A stretch of 64,000 nucleotides of DNA from Delphinapterus leucas (lineage: Eukaryota > Chordata > Mammalia > Artiodactyla > Monodontidae). The notes under the pieces are model-generated. The model worked only from the letters and a program-made list of their open reading frames with translations. It was not told where the DNA came from and searched no databases. The translations under genes and the position numbers were made by a program. The first letter of the stretch is position 1. Every line of letters begins with the position of its first letter. Shown piece after piece: positions 10,606 through 21,984 of this stretch. The stretch spans positions 9,246,451 through 9,310,450 of the forward strand of contig NW_022097996.1 of assembly GCF_002288925.2 (NCBI RefSeq), read 5' to 3'.

Positions 10606-11081
10606 AGAAATATTATTCAGTCATAAAAGGAATGAAATAATGCCACTTGCAACAACATGGATGGACCTAGAGATTATCATACTAAGTGAAGTAAGCCAAA
10701 CAGGGAAAGACAACTATCGTATGATATTGCTTATACGCGGAATCTAAAGAAAAAGATGCAAATGAACTTATTTACAAAACAGAAATAAACCCACAGACAT
10801 AGAAAACAAGCATATGGTTACCAAAGGGGAAGGGGGAGGGCTAAATTAGGAGTTTGGGATTAACATACACACACTACTATAAATAAAATGGATAACTAAC
10901 AAGGACCTACTGTATAGCACAGGGAACGATACTCAATATTTTGTAATAACCTATAAGGGAAAAGAATCTGAAAAAGAATATATATGTGTGTGTGTATATA
11001 TATAGCTGAATCCCTGTGCTGTACACCTGAAACTAACACAGCATTGTAAATTAACTATACTTCAATTAAAACAAAAAAGCT
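10606..11081 (+). mobile_element. L1 3' end (ORF2 C-terminus plus 3' UTR), sense
   Basis: This is a sense copy: the ORF2 C-terminal region reads through the words for MPLATTWMDLEIIILSEVSQ, then the 3' UTR with CCTACTGTATAGCACAGGGA and CTGTACACCTGAAACTAACA, ending in an A-rich tail. It is strongly 5' truncated and only the last ORF2 residues remain. Confidence 0.85.
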
Positions 11082-11234
11082 GGGCTTCCCTGGTGGTGCA
11101 GTGGTTGAGAGTCCGCTTGCGGATGCAGGGTACATGGGTTCGTGCCCTGGTCCGGGAAGATCCCACATGCCGTGGAGCGGCTGGGCCCGTGAGCCATGGG
11201 CGCTGAGCCTGCGTGTCCGGAGCCTGTAAAAAAA
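11082..11234 (+). mobile_element. CHR-type SINE, 3'-truncated
   Basis: It begins GGGCTTCCCTGGTGGTGCAG and keeps box-B-like GGTTCGTGCCC, but stops after AGCCTG and goes directly into an A run, so it lacks the usual last ~60 bp of the short form. It sits at the A-rich tail of the preceding L1. Confidence 0.88.
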
Positions 11235-11265
11235 TAGAAATAGCCAATAGAGAGGGAAGTTTTTT

Positions 11266-11590
11266 TAAAATTAATTAATTAATTTATTTTTGGCTGCACT
11301 GGGTCTTTGTTGCTGCACGTGGGCTTTCTCTAGTTGCGGGAGTGGGGGTTACTCTTCGTTGCGGTGCACAGGCTTCTCATTGCGGTGGCTTCTCTTGTTG
11401 TGGAGCATGGGCTCTAGGCGCGTGGGCTTCAGTAGTTGTGGCTCGCGGGCTCTAGAGCGCAGGCTCAGTAGCTGTGGCGCACGGGCTTAGTTGCTCCACT
11501 GCATGTAGGATCTTCCCGGACCAGGGATCGAACCCGTGTCCCCTGCATTGGCAGGCGGATTCTTAAACACTGTGCCACCAGGGAAGTCCC
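11266..11590 (-). mobile_element. CHR-type SINE, long form
   Basis: T-rich start, TTATTTTTGGCTGCACTGGG, and end CCACCAGGGAAGTCCC. It is flanked by related repeats TAGAGAGGGAAGTTTTT and TAGAGACGGAAATTTTT. Together with the SINE at 11082-11234 it forms an inverted pair only ~30 bp apart. Confidence 0.9.
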
Positions 11591-11814
11591 TAGAGACGGA
11601 AATTTTTGAAGTATAGGGGAAAGAGGATAATTATATAATGGGAAAGCCCTGGAGTGCTTAATTTTCTAGATGAGGTAGAATGTGAGGTTATTAATTGAGA
11701 GTAAGAAGAATTGGGTTGGCTGGGATCTTCAAAGTAGTGAGTGTCTAGAAGTGTGGTTGAAGGACTTGAACCATAATTTATATCCATTGAGGGCAGTGGG
11801 ACCATTCCTTCTCA
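11591..11814. other. Intron 1, unassigned
   Basis: Short unique stretch between repeats; nothing recognised. Confidence 0.4.
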
Positions 11815-13460
11815 GCTGTTTTTGAGATGTAGTTCATGTATCACAAGTGTATAATTCAGCGGCTTTTAGTGTGTTTGCAGAGCTGTGCAATCATCAGCGC
11901 TGTCCGACTCCAGAACATTTTCATCATCCCAAAGAGAGACTCTCTCGTTAGCAGTTGCTCTCCATCCACACGCACACCCTCCCCTTTCCCCACAGCCCCT
12001 GGCAGCCACTAATCTACTTCTTGTCTCTGTGGATTTGCCTTTTCTGGACATTTACTATAAGTGGGATCATACAGTATATGGACTTTTGTGTCTGCTTTCC
12101 CTTGGCATAGTGTGTTCAGGATTTATCCATGTTGTAGCATGAATCAATACTTCATTCCTTTTTAAAGCTGAATAATATTCTGTGATATGGATATGCTGCA
12201 TTTTGATGCCCGTTCATCAGTTGATGGGCATTTGGCTTGTTTCCATTTTTTAGCTATTAATGAATAATGAACATTTATATATGTTATTGTATATTTTCAT
12301 TTCTCTTGAGTATGTGTATACATGGAAGTGGAATCGCTGGGTCATATAGTAACTCTAACTTTTGAGAAACCGCTAAATTGTTTTCCAAAGTTATTGCACC
12401 ATTTTACATTTCCACCAACAATGTATGATGTTTCCAGATTACTGCCATCCTAGTGGGTGTGAAGTGGTATCTCATTACGATTTTTGATTTGCTTGTCCCC
12501 AATGTCTAGTGATGTTAATTAAGCATCTTTTCATGTAATTAAGCCATTTGTATATCTTTTCGGAGATCCCTATTCAAACCCTATTCTTATTTTTAAAATT
12601 GAGTTGTCTTTTTATTATTGAGTTCTAAGAGTTCTTTGTATATTCTGAGTACCAGTCCCTTAACAGATACATGATTTGCAGATACTGTCTTGAATTTGTG
12701 GGTTTCCTTTTCATTCTTTCAGTGGAGTCCTTTGAAGCACAAAAGTTTTTCATTTTGATGTGGTCCAATTTATCTTTTTTTCTTTTGTTGCTTGTGCTTT
12801 TGATTTGATATCTAAGAAACCATTGCCTAACCCAAGGTCATGTGGATTTAATGCCTATGTTTTCTTCTAAGAGTTTTATAGTTTTAGCTCTTATATTTAT
12901 TTAGGACTTTGATCTGTTTGGAGTTAATTTTTGAATGTGGTGTGAGGTAGAGGTCCAATTTTGTCTTTTTGCATGTGAATACCCAGTTGTCCCATCACCA
13001 TTTGTTGAAATGACTATACTTTCCCCATTGGATTGTCTTGGCACCCTTGTTGAAAATTAGTTGACCATAAATGTGACAGCATACTTCTGGATTCTCAAGT
13101 CTATTCCAATGATTTATACGTCTGTCCTTAGGTTAGTATCACACTGTCTTGATTACTGTAGCTTTGTAGTAAGTTTGAAATTGGTGAGTGTAGTCTTTCT
13201 ACTTTGTTCTTCTTTTTCAAGATTGGTCTGGCTATTCTGGTTTTGCCTTATAAGTTTTTAAATACCTGCTTTCTAATCCTCTGAAGTTGATTGGTTTCTT
13301 GAAAATACACATTTTATGTTTTGGGCCACATAAGATTATTTCAATTATTTTGGTATTACCCCATCAGGCATCGTGTCTTGGATCTTCCTTCATTCCTCAG
13401 TTTTTTCTTTAGCTGTATTAGAACTCGGTTATATTTTATCTTTTGTTTATTGAATAGATT
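11815..13460 (-). mobile_element. Old L1 (L1M-type), antisense, 3' UTR into ORF2
   Basis: Antisense L1 landmarks occur in the right order: CCCCTGGCAGCCACTAATCT, AATATTCTGTGATATGGATA, AAGTGGAATCGCTGGGTCAT, GTGTGAAGTGGTATCTCATT, CCATTTGTTGAAATGACTAT and GCTTTGTAGTAAGTTTGAAA. No long open frame survives, so it is a dead, 5'-truncated copy about 1.6 kb long. Confidence 0.85.
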
Positions 13461-14354
13461 CTCGTGTTCACTGGTAAAAACATAAAAGTAGGTGATTAGG
13501 ATATTTTATATATCTCTTACTAGAAAGCAAACTACCAATTGGTTTTTTACCTCTGTGGCGTCACCTAATTTTCTTTTTCCTTGGGTCAGTGGGTCCCAAG
13601 CAACTTGTAAGTGTAGTAAAGAACTATAAGTCTTATTCCCTATTCTGCAAGTAAGAATACAACATTCCAGTTGGGAAAACAAGTGCTTCATACATGAAAT
13701 ATGAGTTATGAATATCAGCATGCATAGACATGTAAAAATATTAGGCACATGACACAATTTAGTTGAAAATAGAACCATATGTAGCATGCAAAATTTGCAA
13801 TTTAATTAAAATGTGAATCTTACAAATAATTTACTATCTTCCTTTTAAAAATGGATCCTAGTGAATTTGACAGTAAGTTATAGCTTTTTAGGAATGTGAC
13901 ATAGGTAAAGGGAGGTTCATTTATATTTCTGAGTAGTAGGTTTTGTTTGAAAATTACTATTAATTTTCTGGAGAATTAGAAAAGCAGGTTACTGAATGGG
14001 CAACTCAGAATTATTTTGTCCACACTGAGAATGATGCATTTCCCCAGATGGAATATGAGTTATATAAAGGGAGTCTCCCACGCCCCACCTATCTTTGACT
14101 ATGATGTCATTGAAGAAAGAGCCATAGCTGATTTATGCATTGAAGAAAGACTTGTTTCAAATTATTGTTCACTTTTACAAGGTGACTAATTTGCTGGCTG
14201 AGTAAGCTGAATTATCAGCTGTTGATATTTTATTCACCTTGAGGAACTTGACCTAGAAAAAGATCCTGTTTGGGAAATAATATGGGATCTTTAATGTTAG
14301 TGGACTAAATTAACTTTCTTTCCTTTCTCCTTTCTTTCTCCCTCTCTCTCTTTA
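13461..14354. other. Intron 1, unassigned
   Basis: AT-rich unique sequence ending in a C/T-rich tract (about 14318-14353) in front of the next SINE. No gene seen. Confidence 0.4.
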
Positions 14355-14692
14355 AAAAAAAATATTTATTTATTTATTTATTTTTGGCTGCATTGGGTCT
14401 TTGTTGGGTCTTCGTTGCTGTGCACGGGCTTTCTCTAGTTGCAGCGAGCGGGAGCTACTCTTCGTTTTGGTGCGCAGGCTTCTCACTGTGGTGGCTTCTC
14501 TTGTGGAGCATGGGCTCTAGGCGCATGGGCTTCAGTAGTTGTGGTTCGCAGGCCCCAGAGTGCAGGCTCAGTAGTTGTGGTGCACGGGCTTAGTTGCTCT
14601 GCGACACGTGGGATCTTCCTGGACTAGGGATAGAACCTGTGTCCCCTGCATTGGCAGGCGGATTCCCAACCACTGCACCACCAGGGAAGTCC
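14355..14692 (-). mobile_element. CHR-type SINE, long form
   Basis: (ATTT)n start, GGCTGCATTGGGTCTTTGTTG (with a small GGGTCTT duplication), end CCACCAGGGAAGTCCC. Flanked by CTCTCTTT-type repeats in a pyrimidine tract, so the exact borders are uncertain by a few bases. Confidence 0.9.
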
Positions 14693-14929
14693 CTCTCTTT
14701 CTTTTTTAAAGGACTCGTGAATACATCAAAGAATTCATGGTTCTGAGTACTATAAAGCTTGATTAATCATGACCTAAACTTATAGCACTACTTAACTCGA
14801 AGATAACTCTGGTTTTTTATTGGTTTTCAGACATAGTACTAATTAAATCCCAATCTCATAATTTTAGGCTTCACTGAGAATAAACTGTTGTCCATATGTT
14901 ACTTATTATAATAATGAGTATTTAGTGCT
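14693..14929. other. Intron 1, unassigned
   Basis: Unique AT-rich sequence, nothing recognised. Confidence 0.4.
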
Positions 14930-15480
14930 ATTTTTTATTGTGGTAAGATAGATATAACATAAAATTTACCATCTTAAACCATTTTTAAGGGTATAGCTCA
15001 GTGGCATTAGGTACGTTCACATTGTTGTACAACCGTCACCACCATCCATCTCTAGAACTTTTTTATATTGCAGAACTGAAACTCCATGCCCATGAGATAC
15101 TAACTCCTTTAGCCCAGCCCCTGGCAACTACCATTATACTTTTTATCTCTATGAGTTTGACTACTCTAGGTGTCTCATATAAGTGGAATCCTACAAAACT
15201 TATCCTTTGGGACTGGTTCATTTTACTTAGCATAATGTCTTCAAGGTTCATCCATGTTTTAGCAGAATTTCATTCTTTTTTTAAGGTTGAATAATCTTCC
15301 ATTGAATATATATACCACATTCTGTTTATCCGTTCATCCATTGATGGAAAGTTGGGTTGCTTCCACTTTTTAGCTATTGTGAATACTGCTATGAACATGG
15401 GTGTACTTTAATGCTCTTTTTGCAAAGGTAGCATAGCAGCTGGGTATTTATCTTTTTAATCTAAGTATTGTTCCAAACTA
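14930..15480 (-). mobile_element. Old L1 fragment (L1M-type), antisense
   Basis: TTTTTATTGTGGTAAGATAG, CCACCATCCATCTCTAGAAC, CTCATATAAGTGGAATCCTA and GCTATTGTGAATACTGCTAT are antisense L1 3' landmarks in order. Non-coding relic. Confidence 0.85.
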
Positions 15481-16515
15481 AGAGGAAGATGTTTATGTTT
15501 TGGATTTTTGGTAGGTGTTAAAAAATTTTTTTTTCTTTTTTAAATTCACCTTAAATTTAAGGCCTAAATTTGGTATTGCTATTTAGTCAATTAATATTTA
15601 ATCACAGCTTTGCTTTCTAAGCAGTATAGAGCAAGAAGTTTTCCATGGAGAAAGTGTCATATTTAGAGTTTTGTAGCAGTATAGTTTCATTCAAGCATTG
15701 GTGGCATTTGGTGATAAAATGCTTTTCATATATCTGACCCTTAAACTCTCCTCAAATCTCACTGCTCTTATTTGCTTGAGTGTGTGTCCTAGATGTTCCA
15801 CCCATATTCTAAACAGTCTTGTGAAAAGCCTTCTTTTAACAGCGTTGGGGTGGGAATTTTGTTTGGTAATAAAAACTGAGCTAATAAAGAAGTGAAGATA
15901 GTTGTTTATATTTTGAAGGCCACCTCCACTGGGTGTTAAATGTAGGGACATTTGTAAGTGTTGTACTCTTTAGGACAAAATGAGTTTAGGTTGGATATAT
16001 TAGTTATTAGGTGATTCTTTGAATTATATAGGATTTTTCAGGGATTGGTTCCTGAATCATGCCATTTGATGCTTTCAAACTATTAGTGTGTCTAATGAAG
16101 TCATGAGGGGCAGGATGGAGGAGCTGTGAAGAGTATAGGGAAAAAGCCTACAAATATTGAAAGAAAACGTTTGAATCCTTTTTCAATTCCAGATCATCTG
16201 AAATGAAGGCAAAACTCTAGTGGGGGCGGGGGAGATATTTGATTTACGGCTTTGCAGGCATGCATTCTAGATGAGTACTTTTGCGTGCAGAACTATACAT
16301 GCAGCTCCTTTGCTCAGACCTAAGGTTCTTGCAGGAAACTAATATCTAACTTTGTGGTGGGTGGTGAGATGGAGATTCTGAGTCACTACAATTTCTGGAG
16401 CCTTGATAAAGCATTTGTGTATAATATAGATTTGACTGCACAGGGTCAGCCAATACAATATGGTCAGAGGTCATTAAGGGGTAGTATTAACAAAGTACAA
16501 TGATTGCAAACCTTT
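15481..16515. other. Intron 1, unassigned
   Basis: About 1 kb of AT-rich sequence without recognised repeats, exons or RNA genes. Confidence 0.4.
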
Positions 16516-16655
16516 TTTTTTTTAGGGTGTGAAGTGTTTTTATTTTTTTAACATCTTTATTGGAGTATAATTGCTTTACAATGGTGTGTTAGTTTCTGTT
16601 TTATAACAAAGTGAATCAGTTATACATATACATATGTTCCTGTATCTCTTTGCAA
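16516..16655 (-). mobile_element. L1 3'-UTR fragment, antisense
   Basis: ACATCTTTATTGGAGTATAA, GTGTGTTAGTTTCTGTTTTA and CAAAGTGAATCAGTTATACA give the extreme 3' end of a relatively young L1; about 140 bp only. Confidence 0.8.
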
Positions 16656-17284
16656 ACTTTCTTGAGCTCTGGGCCTAAGGAAAGAAAGAAGTAAAAATGC
16701 ATGTTTGAAAAGTTTTTGCATTGTGGCTGAGGCTTTCCTGCAGCATTTCTGTGGTAGTATAGAGTGGATTTAAACACAAAGTATTAGAAATAGGCTTTCC
16801 TACTAGTTGACCACAGTGAGACATCTGCCTTTCCAGGTTAGTCTTCCACACCTGGGTAAAACATATGTCTGATGTTTTCAGTTTCTCTTTGCCTGAAAAA
16901 TGTATTGGCTAAAAGAAAGACCACTAAATTTTTGGTACTTCTAGATTATATCTTTGAGAACAAATGTAGAATAACTGATGTGAGAAAGGTTGAGTTGTGG
17001 TAGGCACCGGGAGGGAAATTTTTGTTTTTGTTTGCATTTGTCTCAATTATATAAGTTAAAGGAAACAAAAAAGAAATCATCTTTCCTGGCAGTGCAGATA
17101 CTCTAAAGTTATGAGTTTGACATTGACATTTGGCCAAGGTTCTTAGGGAAATACAAAATGACTCCAGTGTAGTGCAGTTTCTTTCCTTAGAGCATATCTT
17201 TGGGTAATAGAGATAAGGCAAACAGAAACAGTTTCATACTTTGGGTCAGAAATTTTGAAGAATATAAGAACATAAACATGATGT
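16656..17284. other. Intron 1, unassigned
   Basis: No repeat or coding evidence. The minus-strand open frame of 91 codons has no recognisable family. Confidence 0.4.
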
Positions 17285-18350
17285 GGCCATGTTTCTCTTT
17301 ATTGAGATGTAGTTCACGTATGATATAATTCAACCAATTCAGTGGTTTTTTATTTTTTAAACTTAAAATAATTATTTATTTATTTATTGGCTGTGTTGGG
17401 TCTTCGTTGCTGCATGTGGGCTTTGTCTAGTTGCGGGAGCAGGGGCTACTCTTTGTTGCGGTGCGCGGGCTTCTCATTGCGGTGGCTTCTCTTTGTTGCA
17501 GAGCACAGGCTCTAGGCACACAGGCTTCAGTAGTTGTGGCACGTGGGCTTCAGTAGTTGTGGCTCGCGGGCTCTAGAGCGCAGGCTCAGTACTGGGCTTC
17601 AGTAGTTGTGGTGCACAACTTCAGTAGTTGTGGTGCACGGGCTTAGTTGCTCCGCAGCATGTGGGATCTTCCTGGACCTGGGCTTGAACCCGTGTCTCCT
17701 GCATTGGCAGGCGGATTCTTAACCACTGCGCCACCAGGGAAGTCCCCAATTCAGTTGTTCTATTGTGCTCATGCAGTTGTGAAAACAATCAGCACAATTT
17801 TAGTACATCTTCATCACCCCCAATAGAAACCTATACCCACTACCAGTCACTTCTCAGCTCTGGGCAATAACTAGTCTATTTTCTGTCTCTGTTTGCCAGT
17901 TCAGAACGTTAGAAATAAGTAAAGTCATACAATATGTGGTCCTTTGTACTGCCTTCTTTTACTTAGCACAAGCTTCATCTATGTTGTAGTATGTGTCAGT
18001 ACCTTATTCCTTTTAATAGCCAAATAGTGTTCCATTTTATGGATATACCACATCCATTCATTAGTTGATGGACATTTGGGTTGTTTCCACTTTTTAGCTA
18101 TTATGAGTAGCCAAATAATACTGCTATGAACATTCATGTACAAACTTTTGTATGGACATAGGTTTCTCTTGGGTATATGCCTAGGAGTGGGAATTTCTGG
18201 GTCATATACTAATTCTGTGTTTAACCATTGAAGAACTGCCAGACTATTTTCCAAAGTGACTGCATCATTTTACTTTCCCACCAGTAATGTATGAAGCTTC
18301 CAATTTTTCCATGTCCTCACCTATACTTACCTGTCTCTTTTTTGACATCA
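17285..18350 (-). mobile_element. Old L1 (L1M-type), antisense, split by a SINE
   Basis: Left part: TTTATTGAGATGTAGTTCAC and CCAATTCAGTGG. After the SINE at 17351-17746 it resumes with the ATTCAGTTGTTC target copy, then CTGGGCAATAACTAGTC, AATAGTGTTCCATTTTATGG and GTGGGAATTTCTGGGTCATA. The antisense ORF2 C-terminal remnant here is interrupted by stops. Confidence 0.85.
17351..17746 (-). mobile_element. CHR-type SINE, long form with expanded internal repeat
   Basis: Flanked by AATTCAGTGGTTTTT (17336-17350) and AATTCAGTTGTTCT (17749-17762). It is ~70 bp longer than its relatives because the unit CTTCAGTAGTTGTGG is present several times (about 17525-17640) with partial loss between copies. The tRNA head GCCACCAGGGAAGTCCC is intact. 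Confidence 0.92.
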
Positions 18351-18756
18351 AATTTACACTTTATTATTTTTTCTTTTTTAATTGAAATATAATTGACTTA
18401 CAATATTATATTAGTTTAAGTTGTTATCTTTTTGGTTAGAGTTATGCTAGTGGGTGTGAAGTGGTATCTCATTGTGGTTTTGATTTGCATTTCCCCATTG
18501 TCTAATGATGTTGAGCATCTTTTCTTGTGCTCATTAGCCATTTCTGTATCTTTTTTGGAGAGATGTCTGTTCAAGTTCTTTGCCCATTTTAAAATTGAAT
18601 TTTTAAAAATTCATTTAAAATTTTTTAAATTGAGTTGTAGGAGTTCTTTATATTTTCTGATGCAAGTTCCTTATTTGATATATGATTCACAAATATTTTG
18701 TTAATTTTGTGGATTGTTTTTTTCCCAAGAATTCTTTTTTTCCTCTTTTTAAAAAA

Positions 18757-18784
18757 ATTATGTATATATATATATATATTTTTA
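18757..18784. repeat. (TA)n microsatellite
   Basis: TATGTATATATATATATATA within the antisense L1 3' UTR. Confidence 0.85.
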
Positions 18785-19292
18785 CAGTAGGTCCTTATTG
18801 GTTATCTGATTTAAATATAACAGTTTGTACTTGGCAATCCCAAACTCCTAACCTATCCCTCCCCCCTGCACCCTTCCCCCTGGTAACCATAAATTCATTC
18901 TCTAAGCCTGTGAGTCTGTTTCTGTTTCGTAGATAAGTTCATTTGTATCATTTTTTTTAGATTCTGCATATAAGAGATATCATATGCTATTTGTCCTTTT
19001 CTGTCTGACTTCACTTAGTATGATAATCTCCAACTCCATCCATGTTTCTGCAAATGGCATTATTTCATTCTTTTTAATGGCTGAGTAATATTCCATTGTA
19101 TATGTATACCACATCTTCTTTATGCATTCATCTGTTGATGGACGTTTAGGTTGCTTCCATGTCTTGGCTGTTGTAAACAGTGCTGCAGTGAACATTGGGG
19201 GTGCATGTATCCTTTCGAACCACGTTTTTCTCCAGATATATGCCCAGGAGTGGGATTGCTGGATCATATGGTAGCTCTATTTTTAGTATTTT

Positions 19293-19413
19293 CTTTTTTT
19301 TTCTTTTTTTGATTGCACGACATGTGGGATCTTAGTTCCCTGACCAGGGATCAAACCCGTGCCCCCTGCAGTGGAAGCATGGAGTCTTAACCACTGGACC
19401 GTTGGGAAGTCTC
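19293..19413 (-). mobile_element. CHR-2/Bov-tA-like minimal SINE
   Basis: T-rich start, CATGTGGGATCTTAGTTCCC, CTGGACCGTTGGGAAGTC. Flanked by CTATTTTTAGTATTTT (19277-19292) and CTATTTTTAGTTTTTTT (from 19414), so it inserted into the younger L1. Confidence 0.9.
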
Positions 19414-20785
19414 CTATTTTTAGTTTTTTTAAGGAACCTCCATACTGCTGTCCATAGTGGCTGTATCAATTTACATTTCCACCAACAGTGTAAGAGGGTT
19501 CTCTCTTCTCCACACCCTCTCCAGCATGTTTGTAGATTTTTTGATGATGGCCGTTTTGACTGGTGTGAGGTAGTATCTCATTGTAGTTTTGATTTGCGTT
19601 CCTCTAATAATTAGCAATGTTGAGCATCTTTTCATTTGCCTCTTGGCCATCTGTATGTCTTCTTTGGAGAAATGTGTATTTAGGTCTTCTGCCCATTTTT
19701 TGATTGGGTTGTTTGTTTTTTGGTGTGGATTGTCTTTTTACTCTCTTGATGGTGTCCTTTGAAGAACAAAATTTTTCATTTTGATGAGGTTGTCCCAGCA
19801 CTATTTGTTGAAAAGGCTATACTTTCTCCATTGAATTTCTTGGCACTGTCATCAAAATCATTTGGCCATAAATATGAGAGTATAATTCTGTACTCTCTGT
19901 TCCATTGATTTATATGTCTATCCTTCTATCCTTATATTAGTACCACAATTACTGTAGTTGTTTAGTAAGCTTGAAATTGTTGAGTTGTCGTCTTTGTATT
20001 TTGTTCTTCAAGATTTTTTGGCTGTTCTAGGTCTTGTGTATTTCCATATAGATTTTAGGATCAGCTTGTTAACTTTTGAAAAAAAGTTAACTTGGATTTT
20101 AATAGGGATTGACTTGAATTTTTATAGACCAATTGGGGGAGTATTGCTATCCTAATAGAATTAAGTCTTTCAATTCATGAACATAAGTTGTTTTTCTATT
20201 TGTTTAAATGTTTAATTTCTTTCAACAATGTCTTGGAATTTTCAGTGTATATGTTTTGTACTTCTTTTAAATTTATACCTAAGTATTTGAATCTTTTTGA
20301 TGTTATTATAAATGAAATTGTTTTATTAACTTCATTTCTGGATTTTTTATTGCTGGTGTATAGAAACAGCTGATTTTTGTATATTAATCTTGTATCCTAC
20401 AACTTTGCAGAAGTTGTTTATTCTAGTAGTTTTTAGTGGATTCTTTAAGATTTTCTATGTATAAGATCATATAGTGTGCAAATAAAGGTAGTTTTATTTT
20501 TTCTTTCCAATCTGGATGCCTTTTATTAGTTTTTCTTGCCTAACTGCCCTGACCAGAAATTCTAGTCCAATTTTGAACGAAAGTAGTAGACATCCTTGTC
20601 TTATTTCTGATGACAGAGGGTAAGCCGTTCAGTCTTTTACTGTTAAGTGTGATGTTAGCCGCAGGTATTTTAGATGCCCTTTATCAGGTTGAGGAAGTTC
20701 CCTTCTGTTTCTAGTTGAGTTTTTATCATGAAGGAGTGTTGGATTTTTTGTCAAAAGCTTTTTTCTGACATAAATTACTTCAAAA

Positions 20786-20818
20786 TGACTAATTTTTTTT
20801 CTTTTTTTTAATCTGCAG
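20786..20818 (+). promoter_or_regulatory. KIF13B: Branch site, polypyrimidine tract and acceptor of exon 2
   Basis: A TGACTAAT branch-point match (likely branch A at 20792, 27 nt before the exon) is followed by a near-continuous T tract with one C and then AATCTGCAG at the exon border. The spacing is normal for a mammalian acceptor. The recognisable antisense L1 sequence stops only ~45 bp upstream of the exon, just 5' of this branch site. Confidence 0.75.
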
Positions 20819-20912
20819 AAATTGACTTGCATACCAAATGTGTGGTGGATGTAGATGCAAACAAGGTTATTCTCAATCCTGTAAATACCAATCTTTCCAA
20901 AGGAGATGCCCG
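20819..20912 (+). CDS. KIF13B: KIF13B coding exon 2 (motor domain continued)
   Basis: The exon is 94 nt with acceptor CTGCAG before it and donor GTAAGT after it. Joined to exon 1 it continues the frame with Glu-Ile-Asp-Leu-His-Thr-Lys-Cys, then VVDVDANKVILNPVNTNLSK, then Gly-Asp-Ala, and ends two bases into an Arg codon. This is the segment between the first beta-strand of the kinesin core and the conserved YDHCFWS region, and it matches KIF13B much better than KIF13A. The reading is intact, with no stop or frameshift. The Ile after Glu may differ from human (Thr in my memory), which I cannot verify here. Exon 3 should supply the last base of the Arg codon and lies outside the window. Confidence 0.95.
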
Positions 20913-20994
20913 GTAAGTTAAACAGTGTTACGATCAGTGGATTTTTAAATGGCGGAAAGCAACAATGGCTGCTGAACTGAGTTCAGTTGAACAA

Positions 20995-21230
20995 ATATTG
21001 AATGCTTCCTATGTGGAGACGTATTGCTGCCAGATAGACGAGGTCTGTAATACGGAGTGACTGAGTGCCAGAATGCGTGTTGTAGGCAGTAATGGTTTTG
21101 GAAGGTCCGAGAAGAGAGTGTCGGTTAGATTGTGAAGTAACTGAGGAAGCCTTCTTGAGGAGGTGGTACTGGCTGGAGGCTTAGGTAAGATGTGAACGGG
21201 AAGAAGCCGGGTAAAAGGGAGGGCTTTTAG
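20995..21230 (+). repeat. L2-like relic
   Basis: AAATATTGAATGCTTCCTATG followed by CTGAGGAAGCCTTCTTGAGG resembles L2. Diverged and by-eye only. Confidence 0.45.
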
Positions 21231-21249
21231 GTTGTTCCTCAGTGTGTGT

Positions 21250-21480
21250 TGTTTTTACTTCTGCCAATTCTCATCCTGTCTGTCACTTAGAGCCCATTTC
21301 AAGTGCTGTTTTCTTCCTGAAGACATTCTTGCAGCCCTTAGTGATTCCTCTCTTTTAAGGCCTCATGAACTATAATCTGTACTACCTAATTTAATTATTA
21401 TATATTGTTTTGAATTATTAATTGTAGCTTAACAGTAGATTTTAAGGTCTTGGAGGGAAGAGACTCTCTGTCAGGGGTTG
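21250..21480 (+). repeat. L2-like relic (3' end)
   Basis: Diverged versions of the L2 words for TCTTCCTGAAGACATTC and TTTTAAGGTCTTGGAGGGAA appear in order. Confidence 0.4.
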
Positions 21481-21984
21481 GGGATGAATACTTGAGCATC
21501 AGTTCTGGATTTGGGTGATAGTATGAAGAAAAGACAGGGCAAGAAGTTGCAAAGAAATTGAATGTGGGGAGGAAGGAAGAGATTAATTTGGTTTTTCTCA
21601 GCAAGTGCGGGAAAATTAATTTGATCACGTAAGTTGGAGTCAGTTTACAGAAGACCTTGAAAGCAGGTGAGATTTGGCCTGTGTTTTTACGGGTAGGATG
21701 TCATCTCTGACAGTTTTTTAATTATTGTGATTAAGGAGGTGGATTCGGAAGAGCTGTTGGATGGCAATGCAGAGAATAGGTTAGAGTGGGGAAAAGACTG
21801 GCTGTTTGCAGAGATCAGCTCTATCAGAGATGTTTTTGTGCCGATCCTGGAAGTGGAGAACACATAGTGCCCGCCATGATGCTTTGCACAAAGTAGGTGC
21901 TTCAGAGTACTTGTAGAGCAGTGCTGTATATGGAAATATACCCGGAAGGTACTCCATAAAGGTTCTTTCAAGTTGAATTGCATT
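21481..21984. other. Intron 2, unassigned
   Basis: Purine-rich unique sequence, no gene evidence. Confidence 0.35.

Larger units (their letters stand above)
18351..20772 (-). mobile_element. Composite antisense L1 block
   Basis: At least two L1 copies of different ages are joined. An older piece lies at 18351-18740. A younger 3' end at 18741-19740 keeps an ORF2 C-terminal reading on the minus strand (words for MEYYSAIKKNEIMPFAETWM) over 18980-19267. An older ORF2 section runs from 19741 to 20772 (landmarks AGCACTATTTGTTGAAAAGG, TTTCAACAATGTCTTGGAAT, TATCAGGTTGAGGAAGTTCC). A SINE sits at 19293-19413. All copies are 5' truncated and broken. The block ends ~45 bp from KIF13B exon 2. Confidence 0.8.
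2576..20818 (+). other. KIF13B: KIF13B intron 1 (~18.2 kb)
   Basis: The intron runs from the GTGAGA donor at 2576 to the CTGCAG acceptor ending at 20818. It begins inside the CpG island and then carries unique sequence, L2/MIR-like relics, six CHR SINEs and a large share of antisense L1. No other gene, tRNA gene or convincing alternative exon was seen in it. Confidence 0.9.

Noticed and set aside
18980..19267. Minus-strand frame resembling a reverse transcriptase tail
   Set aside because: It is the C-terminal end of L1 ORF2 in a 5'-truncated antisense copy; no complete ORF2 exists in the window.
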